The notes: generated by a model not told the origin, from the letters alone. A stretch of DNA of 64,000 nt from Rothia nasimurium (GCF_928391935.1 NZ_CAKMTD010000006.1:1-64000); one strand, 5' to 3'. Counted from the first letter of the stretch, positions 1 through 8,010 are shown. Made by a program: numbers and translations.

Positions 1-167
1 GAATCGCCAGGCAGTCCGACTGGGGCCAGGGCCAACTCGCCAAAGTATCCACCCTGACCCAAACCGAGAACCAAGCCGACCACGAAACAGGACGCCCAGC
101 CCTCTACGACAACGCTATCGACACCGACTACACCCACTCAATCGGCATTCAAAAAGGCCAAATCTAA
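1..167 (+). CDS. C-terminal end of an unrecognised protein, cut by the window edge
   Basis: An open frame runs from position 3 to a TAA at 165-167, giving the last 54 residues of a protein that starts left of the window. The visible part is polar, rich in Gln, Asp and Thr, contains DWGQGQLAKVSTLT, and ends GIQKGQI. I see no membrane segment, cysteine motif or family signature and cannot name it. The C-rich third positions match other genes here, so I think it is real coding sequence and not a chance frame. Downstream hairpins separate it from the convergent tRNA operon. Confidence 0.5.
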   Translation, partial: IARQSDWGQGQLAKVSTLTQTENQADHETGRPALYDNAIDTDYTHSIGIQKGQI

Positions 168-251
168 CCCCCGCGACACGCCGAGCCAGACACACATTTT
201 GACCCTTAACCCGGCATTGCAGACCCTCTAGAAAAAGCCGGAATACGACAA

Positions 252-285
252 TAGCCCCAGTCCGTGAACTCACAGGCTGGGGCTA
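252..285. terminator. Hairpin after the partial gene, possible terminator
   Basis: A 9-bp perfect inverted repeat (TAGCCCCAG at 252-260 with CTGGGGCTA at 277-285) lies about 85 bp after the stop of the partial gene. It has no clear T-run on either strand, so termination is only a guess. Confidence 0.35.
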
Positions 286-299
286 CTGAGTGTTAAAAC

Positions 300-335
300 A
301 AAAAACCCACTCTCATGTAGAAGCCTAGAGAGTGG
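300..335 (-). terminator. Intrinsic terminator of the tRNA operon
   Basis: On the minus strand the perfect 8-bp stem CCACTCTC / GAGAGTGG (328-335 with 307-314) is followed by GGTTTTTTGTTTT. It lies 7 bp past the 3' end of tRNA-Phe, the last gene of the leftward tRNA operon. Confidence 0.8.
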
Positions 336-341
336 ATTTCG

Positions 342-414
342 TGGCTCCGACCGGCGTCGATCCGGTGACCTTACGATTTTCAGTCGCACGCTCTACCAAC
401 TGAGCTACAGAGCC
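342..414 (-). tRNA. tRNA-Phe (GAA)
   Basis: Read on the minus strand, a 73-nt cloverleaf has a 7-bp acceptor stem GGCTCTG / CGGAGCC with one G-U pair, discriminator A, and anticodon loop CTGAAAA with anticodon GAA. The T-loop is present as GGTCGACGCC-type sequence on the transcript. The CCA end is not encoded. It is the last of three tRNA genes transcribed leftwards. Confidence 0.95.
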
Positions 415-477
415 AGGCATACCCTTAGATATGCCACAACCGCGTCTTCTCACAAGTGAGAACTTACGCGGTCGGAG

Positions 478-551
478 CGACCCCGACGGGACTTGAACCC
501 GCGACCTCCGGCGTGACAGGCCGGCGCGCTAACCAACTGCGCTACGGGGCC
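478..551 (-). tRNA. tRNA-Asp (GTC)
   Basis: On the minus strand a 74-nt cloverleaf has acceptor stem GGCCCCG / CGGGGTC, discriminator G as usual for tRNA-Asp, and anticodon loop CTGTCAC with anticodon GTC. CCA is not encoded. It is the middle gene of the Glu-Asp-Phe operon, with spacers of 51 and 63 bp to its neighbours. Confidence 0.95.
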
Positions 552-602
552 ATACGTAAAAACCGAAGTTCTTACATGGCCGTGAAACCAAAGGTTTCAC
601 AG

Positions 603-675
603 TACCCCCAACGGGATTTGAACCCGTGTTACCGCCGTGAAAGGGCGGCGTCCTAGGCCGCTAGACGATAGGGGC
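603..675 (-). tRNA. tRNA-Glu (TTC)
   Basis: On the minus strand a 73-nt cloverleaf has acceptor stem GCCCCTA / TGGGGGT, with G-U pairs including the first one, discriminator A, and anticodon loop CTTTCAC with anticodon TTC. It is the promoter-proximal gene of the tRNA operon. Confidence 0.95.
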
Positions 676-731
676 TAGTTCGCTTGTCGTGACCGGCTTT
701 GTTTCCTCAGCCCGTCGCTCGAACAAGTAAT

Positions 732-760
732 ACATTACGCGAGTTCAAACAGGCGTGCAA
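732..760 (-). promoter_or_regulatory. Promoter of the tRNA-Glu-Asp-Phe operon
   Basis: On the minus strand a -35 box TTGCAC (755-760) and a -10 box TAATGT (732-737) are 17 bp apart and lie about 57 bp before tRNA-Glu. The boxes and spacing fit a housekeeping sigma promoter. Between here and position 905 I see no gene; that stretch is AT-richer spacer. Confidence 0.65.
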
Positions 761-909
761 ATCGAAACAGCCCCAAACAGCCCATTTTGAGCCAAAAATG
801 AGGTGTTCTGAGCCACAAAATTCACCCTCTAGTTATCCAGGTTACAGGTAAACAAACTAGTCAGACCCACTTTGCCGCCTACCGCCGTCCGCCCCAAAAA
901 TTTTTCAAA

Positions 910-990
910 CTTTTTTAAAAAAGACGGCAGGAGAGCACCGTCGGAGCCCATTTTCAAGGGAAAACCGGCTTCGGCGGGAGCTCTCCTGCC
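910..990 (-). terminator. Terminator of the universal stress protein gene
   Basis: On the minus strand a 10-bp perfect stem GGCAGGAGAG / CTCTCCTGCC (981-990 with 926-935) encloses a second GC-rich hairpin. It is followed by GTCTTTTTTAAAAAAG, a clear T-run. It lies about 80 bp past the stop of the stress protein gene. Confidence 0.75.
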
Positions 991-1069
991 TTGTCTTACC
1001 ACCAGCCTACTCCCCTCGTCCGGGGCTGGCTAGAGGATTTTCTTCTTAAAAATTCAGCGCGGGCAGTTT

Positions 1070-2080
1070 CTAGCCCCAGGAGACGCTGGCATCAGGTGCC
1101 TGCTCAATACGGGGATCATCAATCTGGGGCACAATCATGACCGGCACCTGGGTATTGTGCAAAATACCCTGGGAGGTGGAGCCCAGAATCATGCCAGCGA
1201 TTCCACCCCGGCCACGAGTACCCACAACCACCAGGTCGGCGGTCTTACCCGCCTCCAGCAGAACCTGCACGGGGGAGCCATCAATCAGCTTGAACTCGAT
1301 TTCCAGCTGGGGGAAGTAGCCGCGAATCCACTCGGCTGCCTTACGCTGCAGGTCAGCGATTTCGCGGTAGAGGGCCTCAAAATCAACCGCAGCAGGCACC
1401 CAGTTCAGGGTGCCAGTGTAGGGGGCCAGCGCATTGACCAGGGTGAGCTTAACGCCACGGCGGTTAGCTTCATCCGCGGCCTGCATCATGGCCAGGCGGG
1501 CCTCGTCGGAGCCATCCGAACCAACAACGATGGGCAGTGAGCGGTCAAGAATCGCGGGGTCAGCCTCAATCTTCTCAGCAAAGGAGTGAGGCACAGCGAC
1601 GGTGGGGCAATGCGAGTGGGCGGGCAGGGAGGTTGAAACAGTACCCAGCAGGCGGCCCAGGAAACCACCGTGGGAACGAGAACCCACCACCATCAGTTCA
1701 GCCTTCTTAGAAAGTTCCAGCAGAACAGCAGTAGCGTCCCCCGTTTCAACGGTTGCCCGGAGCTCAACACCTGAATCACCCACCCGGGAGTAGGCCTCAT
1801 CAAGAATCTGGGCGACCCCGTCGGTCAAGGCCTCCTCGTCCACCATGGAGTAGCCCGCGTCAAAGCCGGTACCGGTAAAAACGGGCAGGGAGTAAGCCGT
1901 CACCATGCGGACGGGAACCTTACGGACTGCAGCCTCATGGACAGCCCACTGCAGGGCACCGTAGCTCTGCTCTGAGCCATCAATACCAACAATGATTTCG
2001 CCGGCTGCATTGGCGACGTCGGCCAGATTATCGCGGGCTGCTACTGCTTTTTCACCAAAGGTGAGTTCGCGCTCGGTCAT
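1070..2080 (-). CDS. Universal stress protein, two tandem Usp domains
   Basis: Two UspA-type domains in tandem make a 336-residue protein, the usual actinobacterial double-Usp size. The first covers about residues 25-165 and has the ATP-binding signature VVGSRSHGG..GRLLGTVS followed by VPH. The second covers about 180-320 and has VVGTRGRGG..GMILGSTS followed by VPVMIVP. Such proteins bind ATP and help survival under hypoxia, starvation or oxidative stress; the partner is unknown. An upstream ATG at 2086 is directly adjacent to the AAGGAG site (spacing 0), while the ATG at 2080 sits six bases away, so I chose 2080. It is monocistronic, divergent from the oxidase gene, and has its own terminator. 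Confidence 0.9.
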   Translation of the reverse strand: MTERELTFGEKAVAARDNLADVANAAGEIIVGIDGSEQSYGALQWAVHEAAVRKVPVRMVTAYSLPVFTGTGFDAGYSMVDEEALTDGVAQILDEAYSRVGDSGVELRATVETGDATAVLLELSKKAELMVVGSRSHGGFLGRLLGTVSTSLPAHSHCPTVAVPHSFAEKIEADPAILDRSLPIVVGSDGSDEARLAMMQAADEANRRGVKLTLVNALAPYTGTLNWVPAAVDFEALYREIADLQRKAAEWIRGYFPQLEIEFKLIDGSPVQVLLEAGKTADLVVVGTRGRGGIAGMILGSTSQGILHNTQVPVMIVPQIDDPRIEQAPDASVSWG

Positions 2081-2369
2081 GGTCATCTCCTTAGATTTTC
2101 GATGACCCCGCTTGCGTCAGCCGGGTTTCCGGCGTTTTTGCCGGGGCCTTACCACCAGTCTAGTCCCCCACCTGGCAGAAGAGGGTCTATGTCACATGAT
2201 GACACCCTGCGGTTCGCTAGGGGCAATGTTTGTAGCAGACAGTTCGAATCAGTGGACGGCCCGCCCCCTGCTCCCCTGCCTCATCCCAGGAGAGCAATAG
2301 GTAGCGTCCTATCCCCTAGCCCCTGCCAAAAACATGGGAAAATAAGGAAACGAGAGAAAAGAGGCAAGC

Positions 2370-3704
2370 ATGGCTACAGCAGACCAGACCCCCTCGTGGA
2401 GCACCTGGGCCCGCCAACACACCACCCAGCCCACCGGCGTCCTGGCTCCCCGATCGGTGCCCGAGCTGCAAAAGCAGGTTCAGGACGCCGCCGCAGCCGG
2501 CAGCCGAATCAAGGTCGTGGGGCGGGGGCGGAGTGCGTCCGCTATTGGGCAGCCGACAGGCACCCTGCTGACCCTGGATCATCTGACCGGCCTGGTGCGG
2601 GTGGACCCAGGCGAGCTCACCGCAACCTTCCTAGCGGGCACCACCGTGCGTGAGGCTAACCGCCTGCTGGGCTACTACAACCTGGCTTTTACCAACCTGG
2701 GGCGACTCGATGAGCAGACCCTGGCCGGGGCTATTTCAACCGGCTTTCACGGCACCGGCCTGACCTACGGTGTCTTCGCCACCCAGGTGGCTGAGCTCAA
2801 GCTGGTGGACGCGACCGGTGACCTGCTGGTCTGCTCCTCCCAGCAGAACCCGGAAATTTTCTCGGCAGCCCTGTGCGGACTGGGGGCGCTGGGCGTCATC
2901 GTGGAGCTGACCTTTAAGGTGGTGCCCCAGTTCCGCCTGCACGCGGCGGAGCGGGGCCATTCTTACCAAACCATTGTGCACTCTTTTGAAGACCGCTCCC
3001 GCGGGGCGGACCACTACGAGTTCAGCTGGTTCCCCGGCTCAGGCGAGGTGCGCACCCGCAGGCTCACCCGCCTGGCCCTACTCACCGACGGCTACATGCC
3101 GGCCGGATCCTCCATCAGCCAGGCCCGACGCTACGGGGGCGACCACCTACTCAACAACGGGGTCTTCTCAGCCCTCAGCTACGCCGGGGCCAAGGTGCCA
3201 GCGGCGCAGCCGGTGCTGAACAAGGTGTCCAACTGGGGTAAGGGCAACCGCCGCTACGCCGACTACTCCGCCCGTGTTTTCACGATTCACCGCACAGTGC
3301 GGCAGAACAACATGGAATACGCCTTTGACCTGTCGCAGTTTGCCGGGGTGATGCGTGATGTGCGCGACCACCTGGCGTCCTACCGCAACGAGATGGGCTA
3401 CCCCCTGGTCGTCCGCACCGCTGCCGCTGATGATATTTGGCTGTCGCAGGCCTACGGGCGTGAGACTTTCTATGTCTCAGCGCGAGCCTACTGGCGCCAG
3501 CCCCACGCTGAGCTGTTTGGGGCCCTGGAGGAGGTCTTTAAGGCCCACGGCGGACGCCCGCACTGGGGGCAGTTCCACACCCAGGACGCGGACGCCCTCG
3601 CCCAGCTCTACCCCCGCTTTGAGGACTTCGTGGAGTTGCGTGAGGAGTTAGACCCCGACGGCGTCTTCCTCAACCCCTACCTGGACTGGGTGCTCATGCG
3701 CTAA
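2370..3704 (+). CDS. FAD-linked oxidase, aldonolactone oxidase (ALO) family
   Basis: The 444 residues show a VAO/PCMH-type FAD domain in the first half and an ALO-type C-terminal domain. The FAD-binding loops are GRGRSAS near residue 51 and AGAISTGFHGTG near residue 120. The C-terminal signature PHWGQFHT corresponds to the family HWGK-type motif, and the chain ends DPDGVFLNPYL as family members do. Relatives oxidise L-gulono- or D-arabinono-1,4-lactone, or sugar alcohols; the exact substrate cannot be read from sequence. The protein is cytoplasmic with no signal peptide. The gene is divergent from the stress protein gene across 289 bp and convergent with fprA, from which a palindromic repeat separates it. 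Confidence 0.85.
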   Translation: MATADQTPSWSTWARQHTTQPTGVLAPRSVPELQKQVQDAAAAGSRIKVVGRGRSASAIGQPTGTLLTLDHLTGLVRVDPGELTATFLAGTTVREANRLLGYYNLAFTNLGRLDEQTLAGAISTGFHGTGLTYGVFATQVAELKLVDATGDLLVCSSQQNPEIFSAALCGLGALGVIVELTFKVVPQFRLHAAERGHSYQTIVHSFEDRSRGADHYEFSWFPGSGEVRTRRLTRLALLTDGYMPAGSSISQARRYGGDHLLNNGVFSALSYAGAKVPAAQPVLNKVSNWGKGNRRYADYSARVFTIHRTVRQNNMEYAFDLSQFAGVMRDVRDHLASYRNEMGYPLVVRTAAADDIWLSQAYGRETFYVSARAYWRQPHAELFGALEEVFKAHGGRPHWGQFHTQDADALAQLYPRFEDFVELREELDPDGVFLNPYLDWVLMR

Positions 3705-3720
3705 CCCCACCCGGGTAGGT

Positions 3721-3775
3721 ACCACTTAAATCGGAAAAACCCACCAGCGTGGTGGGTTTTTCCGATTTAGATGGT
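3721..3775. repeat. Dispersed long palindrome, copy 1 (bidirectional terminator)
   Basis: Two 25-bp arms (3721-3745 and 3751-3775) with two mismatches surround a 5-nt loop; the core is CGGAAAAACCCACC / GGTGGGTTTTTCCG. It lies between two convergent genes and has an internal T-run on each strand, so it should terminate both. The same sequence recurs at 38823, 53342 and 55049, which is beyond what independent terminators would show. Confidence 0.85.
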
Positions 3776-3797
3776 CCTTTTTGAAGGAAGTTGAACG

Positions 3798-5204
3798 CTA
3801 CTCGCCGCGTGAAATCGCGGTCATCTCGTCGCGGTCAACCACCTTGATACGGGCGCGGGGCTCGCCGGCGGCGTCCTTGGCTTCTGCGCCCAGGGCCTTT
3901 TCGTGGTCGTCTAGGCGGTGCCAGCCTTCCCAGGTGGTGTAGCGGACGCCGGCCGCTTCAAGGAAGGCCTCAATGGCTGCGGGGTCGGCGGCCTCGGCGG
4001 TGTAGAGGTTTTCGCGGTCTTCGAGCAGGTGGGTGACGGTTTCGAGGGCGTCTGACTTGGTGGAGCCAATCAGGCCGACGGGGCCGCGCTTGATCCAGCC
4101 GGTGGCGTAGAGGCCGGGGACGGGCACGTCGCTGTCGTCGATGACGCGGCCCTCGACGTTGGTGATGACGCCGCGTTCGCTGTCGTAGCCGACCTCGGGC
4201 AGTTCGGAGCCGAAGTAGCCGATGGCGCGGTAGACGGCCTGGACGGGGTAGTCGATGAATTCGCCGGTGCCGGTGACGCCGCCGTTGCCGTTGAGCTCGG
4301 TGCGTTCCATGCGGATTCCGGTGACCTTGCCGTGTTCACCGAGAATTTCAGCCGGTGACTGTAGGAAGTGCAGGTGCAGGCGGCGGGAGGCGGTGCCGGG
4401 GTTTTCCTTCTGCTCTTCGAGCCAGCCGTTGAGGGTCTTCATCATGACCTTGGTCTGGGCGTTGGTTTCCATGGCTTCGCGGGAGGCGTCGTCGAACTGG
4501 AAGTCTTCTTCGTAAAGCACGATGTCAACGTCGCGGGAGTGGGCTAGTTCGCGCAGTTCGAGGGGGGTGAACTTGATCTGGGCGGGGCCGCGGCGACCGA
4601 AGACGTGCACGTCGGTGACGGGTGAGGCTTTGAGGCCTTGGTAGACGTTGTCGGGGATTTCGGTGACGAGCAGGTCGTCGGCGTGCTTGGAGAGCACGCG
4701 GGCGACGTCGAGGGCTACGTTGCCGTTACCCAGGACGGCGATTTCTTTGGCTTCCAGCGGCCAGGTGCGGGGCACGTCGGGGTGGCCGTCGTACCAGGAG
4801 ACGAAGTCGGACGCACCGTATGAGCCGGTAAGCTCAACGCCGGGGATGTTGAGGTCGGCGTCCTTGATGGCGCCGGTTGCGAAAATGATGGCGTCGTAGT
4901 GCTTGCGCAGGTCGGCCAGGGTGAGGTCGGTGCCGTAGTTGACGTTGCCGAAGAAGCGGATGTCGCCGCGGTCGAGCACCTTGTGCAGGGCGTTGATGAT
5001 GCCCTTGATGCGGGGGTGGTCGGGGGCTACGCCGTAGCGGATCAGGCCGAAGGGGGCGGGGTAGCGGTCGAAGATGTCGATGGCTACGGGGACGGCTCCG
5101 GTGCGGACTTCTTCGCTTTTGGTGAGGATGTCTGCGGCGTAGATACCTGCGGGGCCTGCACCGATGACGGCGACGCGCAGGGCGCGGGGGGCTTCGGTTG
5201 ACAC
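3798..5204 (-). CDS. fprA: NADPH-ferredoxin reductase FprA
   Basis: A 468-residue adrenodoxin-reductase-type flavoprotein that moves electrons from NADPH to ferredoxin and so feeds cytochromes P450 or other ferredoxin-dependent enzymes. The FAD motif GAGPAG is at residues 15-20 of the chosen start. The NADP-binding motif GNGNVALDVARVL is in the middle, and GWIKRGPVGLIGSTKSDA near the C-terminus is the family signature for the second FAD contact. The GTG at 5204 is chosen because AAAGGA lies six bases upstream and the next residues, STEAPRALRVAVIG, match the family N-terminus. A longer frame to 5294 has no ribosome site. No ferredoxin or P450 gene is adjacent. Confidence 0.95.
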   Translation of the reverse strand: MSTEAPRALRVAVIGAGPAGIYAADILTKSEEVRTGAVPVAIDIFDRYPAPFGLIRYGVAPDHPRIKGIINALHKVLDRGDIRFFGNVNYGTDLTLADLRKHYDAIIFATGAIKDADLNIPGVELTGSYGASDFVSWYDGHPDVPRTWPLEAKEIAVLGNGNVALDVARVLSKHADDLLVTEIPDNVYQGLKASPVTDVHVFGRRGPAQIKFTPLELRELAHSRDVDIVLYEEDFQFDDASREAMETNAQTKVMMKTLNGWLEEQKENPGTASRRLHLHFLQSPAEILGEHGKVTGIRMERTELNGNGGVTGTGEFIDYPVQAVYRAIGYFGSELPEVGYDSERGVITNVEGRVIDDSDVPVPGLYATGWIKRGPVGLIGSTKSDALETVTHLLEDRENLYTAEAADPAAIEAFLEAAGVRYTTWEGWHRLDDHEKALGAEAKDAAGEPRARIKVVDRDEMTAISRGE

Positions 5205-5376
5205 GGGTTTTCCTTTCGGCGCCGGGCACACTTGAGCGCGGTGACCAGCTGAGGACGTTTGTACACAGTTGGTCACCAGTTTACCGGTGAGCACCGGGTT
5301 AGGGTTACCTTATTCGCCTCTTCTTGCCTGAGAGTTCGCTCTATCTGAGCCTTAAATGCCGTGTAGGACCCTTGCT

Positions 5377-5829
5377 TTAGATTGCTCCGGCGTGGGACCA
5401 GCCTGCGTCTAGGCATTCTTGGGGAGCGGTGAAGATACTGGTTTTGTTGTTCTCGCTCTGAGCAAGGACTTCTGCCGGGATCTGGCTGTAGTGCTGCTGG
5501 TATTCTTCCTCGCTCATGTAGTCGCTGGCTAGTTCTTGCTCAGCAAACTCGGTGGGGTCAGCTAGTGTGCCGCCGAAGCACATGACGCCGGAGTAGAGCA
5601 CGTAGATATTGCCGGTGTCGATGCCCCGCTGAATATCTTCGTTAGAAATAGTGGGGCCCTGGGTTGCTAGTTCTTCGGGGCTGGCGGTTGCTGTGGTAGC
5701 AGGTGGCGGTACAGTGGTGGTGCGGACGCTCGGGGTGGAGCTTGGTGCCTCAGCTGTAGTGGACGCGCCGCTGGAGCAGGCAGCCAGTAGCGGAATGAGT
5801 AGGGCAAGGGGAAGGGCTCGACGTGGCAT
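5377..5829 (-). CDS. Small secreted lipoprotein of unknown function
   Basis: A 150-residue precursor starts MPRRALPLALLIPLLAAC, a lipoprotein signal peptide with the lipidated Cys at residue 18. A Ser/Thr/Pro/Ala-rich linker follows to about residue 50, then a short acidic domain with two cysteines (near MCFGG and QECLDAG) that could form a disulfide. The start at 5829 has AGGAG eight bases upstream; the frame opening 24 bases earlier lacks such a site. I do not recognise the domain. It is divergent from the sensor kinase gene, with a palindrome between them, so it may be a target or accessory of that two-component system (inference). Confidence 0.75.
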   Translation of the reverse strand: MPRRALPLALLIPLLAACSSGASTTAEAPSSTPSVRTTTVPPPATTATASPEELATQGPTISNEDIQRGIDTGNIYVLYSGVMCFGGTLADPTEFAEQELASDYMSEEEYQQHYSQIPAEVLAQSENNKTSIFTAPQECLDAGWSHAGAI

Positions 5830-5908
5830 GGTGCAATCTCCTTTGAATGCCAAGAATTGTAATTATTCCACCAGACACATCTGAAGTTTTCAAGAGATAG
5901 AAGCACCT

Positions 5909-5926
5909 TCAGTACTTAAGTACTGA
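5909..5926. promoter_or_regulatory. Perfect 18-bp palindrome, candidate operator
   Basis: TCAGTACTTAAGTACTGA is a perfect palindrome in the 180-bp gap between the lipoprotein gene and the divergent kinase operon. It lies 16 bp upstream of the kinase promoter -35 box. The position suits a binding site for the response regulator encoded here; that link is inference. Confidence 0.5.
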
Positions 5927-5941
5927 GTTGTGCTTAAAATC

Positions 5942-5970
5942 TTGACGCATCGCGTGCCTACGGATTATGA
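5942..5970 (+). promoter_or_regulatory. Promoter of the two-component operon
   Basis: TTGACG (5942-5947) and TTATGA (5965-5970) are 17 bp apart. They lie about 40 bp ahead of the short leader ORF at 6011. Confidence 0.6.
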
Positions 5971-6010
5971 AAGATGGAGAAGCACCCCATCCACAGGAAG
6001 GGAGAATCCA

Positions 6011-6064
6011 ATGAAAGTCCTTGCCAAAGCCCTCCTTGCCGCCAGTTTTTTCTTCACATCATAG
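6011..6064 (+). CDS. 17-codon signal-like leader ORF in frame with the kinase
   Basis: MKVLAKALLAASFFFTS followed by TAG. It has the strongest ribosome site of the region (GGAAGGGAG, five to six bases before ATG) and directly follows the promoter. The peptide has a basic start and a hydrophobic core like a signal peptide. Reading on past the TAG in the same frame gives ASAPVTQLL, so a cleavage-site-like ASA falls just after the stop and the frame runs straight into the kinase, whose GTG is at 6077. It may be a translated leader peptide that couples translation to the kinase, a decayed signal peptide, or the true start of a kinase carrying a nonsense codon. Confidence 0.5.
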   Translation: MKVLAKALLAASFFFTS

Positions 6065-6076
6065 GCAAGCGCACCC

Positions 6077-7231
6077 GTGACCCAGCTACTACACACCCTA
6101 CGGTCCCTGCCGACCACACGTCCTTCCCGCGCAGTCCGGCTCGCCACACTCGTCCTGTCCCTAGCGATTGGCACTACAGTCTTCCTCCAAGCCGTCAGCC
6201 ACCCCGACGGCCACCTACCCATGCATATCGCTTTCTTCGCGCTCATCGCCCTCTGTGCGGCGCTCTACTACACTGCCTACCGGCATTCTGTATACGCCCT
6301 CTGCGCGCTCATACTTCTCAGTTCGGCCTACTACAACCAGATATCTGCCCTCCTGGCCTTCTACATTCTTGCGAGCACCTTTTTGTTCGTTCTCACCGGC
6401 CCCCTACCAGGTATTTTTCTCCTCGCCATCTCACATACAGCGGGAGAATCCATCACGGCTTACGCCCAACATCAGCCCTTTAACTCAGCCTCGTTGATCT
6501 TCAGTCTTTTCCTCTTTATCGCCCTTCCCCTAGCACTACGGATCTCCTGGGAACAGAAAAGGACCCTGGCCCAGGAATACGCCGACTACAAAGAACAGGT
6601 AGCTGAATCAAACCGCTCCCTAGCCCGCGAACTCCACGACACCGTAGCCCGGCACATCAGCGTCATCGGCCTCACCACCGGCCAAGGACTCGACGCAACC
6701 GACCCCAGCAGCAAAGACGCCGCCCTGCACACCATCGAAGAACACACCCACAAAGCCCTCACAGACATGCGCCTGCTCATCCGCACCACCCGAGGCGACA
6801 CCGACCCCACAGCCCTACCCCAGACGTCCGCCCCCACCATCAACCTCACCCAAACCCTAGCCCAAGCCCGCAAAGACCTCACCGACCACGGCTTCACCCT
6901 GCAGGAAAACATCACCATCACCGAAACCGACATACCCGACGGAGTACGCCCCACCTTCCACAAACTCATCCAAGAAATCTGCCACAACGCCAAAAACTAC
7001 GCCCAACCAGGCTGCACCATCACCGTCACCGCCAAACCCAACCTCACCGGCGTCACCGTCACCACCTCCAACCCCGCCAACCCCGGCACCCCCAAAAAAC
7101 GCACCCGAGGCACCGGCTACGGGCTCGTCGGCATGAACGAACGAATCCGCGCCCTCGGCGGAACCATGCACTACGGAATCACAGACACAACCTGGAACCT
7201 CACCATCCACCTCCCCCTCGCCACCGCCTAG
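6077..7231 (+). CDS. Membrane sensor histidine kinase, NarL-type partner
   Basis: A 384-residue HisKA_3-class kinase. About five hydrophobic segments fill residues 20-155 and form the membrane sensor, with little extracellular loop. The phosphoacceptor is His187 in the motif RELHDTVARH. The ATPase domain carries the N-box-like IQEICHNAKNYA and the G-box GTGYGLVGMNERIRALGGTM. The GTG start has no good ribosome site of its own, and translation may depend on the leader ORF just upstream. The response regulator gene follows after 12 bp. The ligand is unknown. Codons in the second half are strikingly C-ended. Confidence 0.88.
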   Translation: MTQLLHTLRSLPTTRPSRAVRLATLVLSLAIGTTVFLQAVSHPDGHLPMHIAFFALIALCAALYYTAYRHSVYALCALILLSSAYYNQISALLAFYILASTFLFVLTGPLPGIFLLAISHTAGESITAYAQHQPFNSASLIFSLFLFIALPLALRISWEQKRTLAQEYADYKEQVAESNRSLARELHDTVARHISVIGLTTGQGLDATDPSSKDAALHTIEEHTHKALTDMRLLIRTTRGDTDPTALPQTSAPTINLTQTLAQARKDLTDHGFTLQENITITETDIPDGVRPTFHKLIQEICHNAKNYAQPGCTITVTAKPNLTGVTVTTSNPANPGTPKKRTRGTGYGLVGMNERIRALGGTMHYGITDTTWNLTIHLPLATA

Positions 7232-7243
7232 AAAGCACCCACC

Positions 7244-7894
7244 ATGCAGCAACCCACCGTAGCCCTCATCGAAGACGACCCCGACTTCAACGAACTCCTG
7301 GGCCTCTACATCAAAAACGACCCCGACCTCAACCTCATCGCCACAGGACGCAACGGGCAAGAGGCCATCACTATCGCCAACACCCTACGCCCCGACGTCT
7401 TCCTCATGGACCTCAACATGCCCGTCATGGACGGCATAGAAGCCAGCAAACACATCCTGGCAACCCACCCAGACACCAAAATCATCGCCGTCACCACCTT
7501 CGATAGCTACAGCTACGTCAGCCAAGCCCTCGCCGCAGGCGTACACGGCTACCTCCTCAAAAACTCCCGCGCCAAGGAAATCAAACAAGCAGTCACAGCT
7601 GCGGTTGAAGGGCGGGCCATCATCGACCGGCGGGCCCTCGCCAGCCTGGTTATCTCCATGAACCTCACCCAACCACCCCAGGGCGACCCCTGGAGCGAAC
7701 TCAACGCGACAGAGCAGGCCATCACCAAGCTCGTCTGTCTGGGGCACACCAACCAGGAAATCGCACAGAAACTGAACTACTCACTCTCAACCGTCAAAAA
7801 CACGCTCTCACAGGTCTACAAAAAGATGGGCGTCACCACCCGCACCCAGCTCCTGGTACACGCCGGGCACCACAACTTCCCGGTGCTGGATTAA
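7244..7894 (+). CDS. NarL/LuxR-family response regulator
   Basis: The 216 residues form a receiver domain (about 5-120) with acidic pocket EDD at 10-12 and phosphoacceptor Asp56 in DVFLMDLNMPVMDG, the switch Thr in VTTFD, and Lys in LLKNS. A LuxR-type helix-turn-helix follows at about 148-210, with the typical LNATEQAITKLVCLGHTNQEI and LSTVKNTLSQVYKKMGV. It is the cognate partner of the kinase ending 12 bp upstream and likely acts on nearby promoters. The operon ends at a 44-bp perfect palindrome. Confidence 0.93.
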   Translation: MQQPTVALIEDDPDFNELLGLYIKNDPDLNLIATGRNGQEAITIANTLRPDVFLMDLNMPVMDGIEASKHILATHPDTKIIAVTTFDSYSYVSQALAAGVHGYLLKNSRAKEIKQAVTAAVEGRAIIDRRALASLVISMNLTQPPQGDPWSELNATEQAITKLVCLGHTNQEIAQKLNYSLSTVKNTLSQVYKKMGVTTRTQLLVHAGHHNFPVLD

Positions 7895-7900
7895 AACTTC

Positions 7901-7944
7901 ATCTGCCCTGTAATTTCAGGTATACCTGAAATTACAGGGCAGAT
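7901..7944. terminator. 44-bp perfect palindrome between convergent genes
   Basis: Each half is 22 bp (7901-7922 and 7923-7944) with no unpaired centre; the middle reads TTTCAGGTATACCTGAAA. It starts six bases after the response regulator stop and ends 66 bp before the formate dehydrogenase-like stop, so it probably terminates both transcripts. Confidence 0.75.
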
Positions 7945-8010
7945 TTCACTTAATTCCGGGCGTATTCGAAACTTACCTTGAGTAAGCACGGACCCACCCG
8001 CTACAGCCGC

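Noticed and set aside
5297-5375. Minus-strand sequence GAACTCTCAGGCAAGAAGAGG that recalls the 3' part of a glycine riboswitch
   Set aside because: The rest of the aptamer (paired GGAGAG strand and the conserved core of one or two lobes) is missing, AGAG-CGAA-CTCT forms a simple hairpin instead, and the downstream gene fprA is not a glycine gene.
5974-6483. 169-codon frame overlapping the start of the sensor kinase
   Set aside because: It covers the kinase in another frame and shows no domain; the kinase frame has membrane segments and catalytic motifs.
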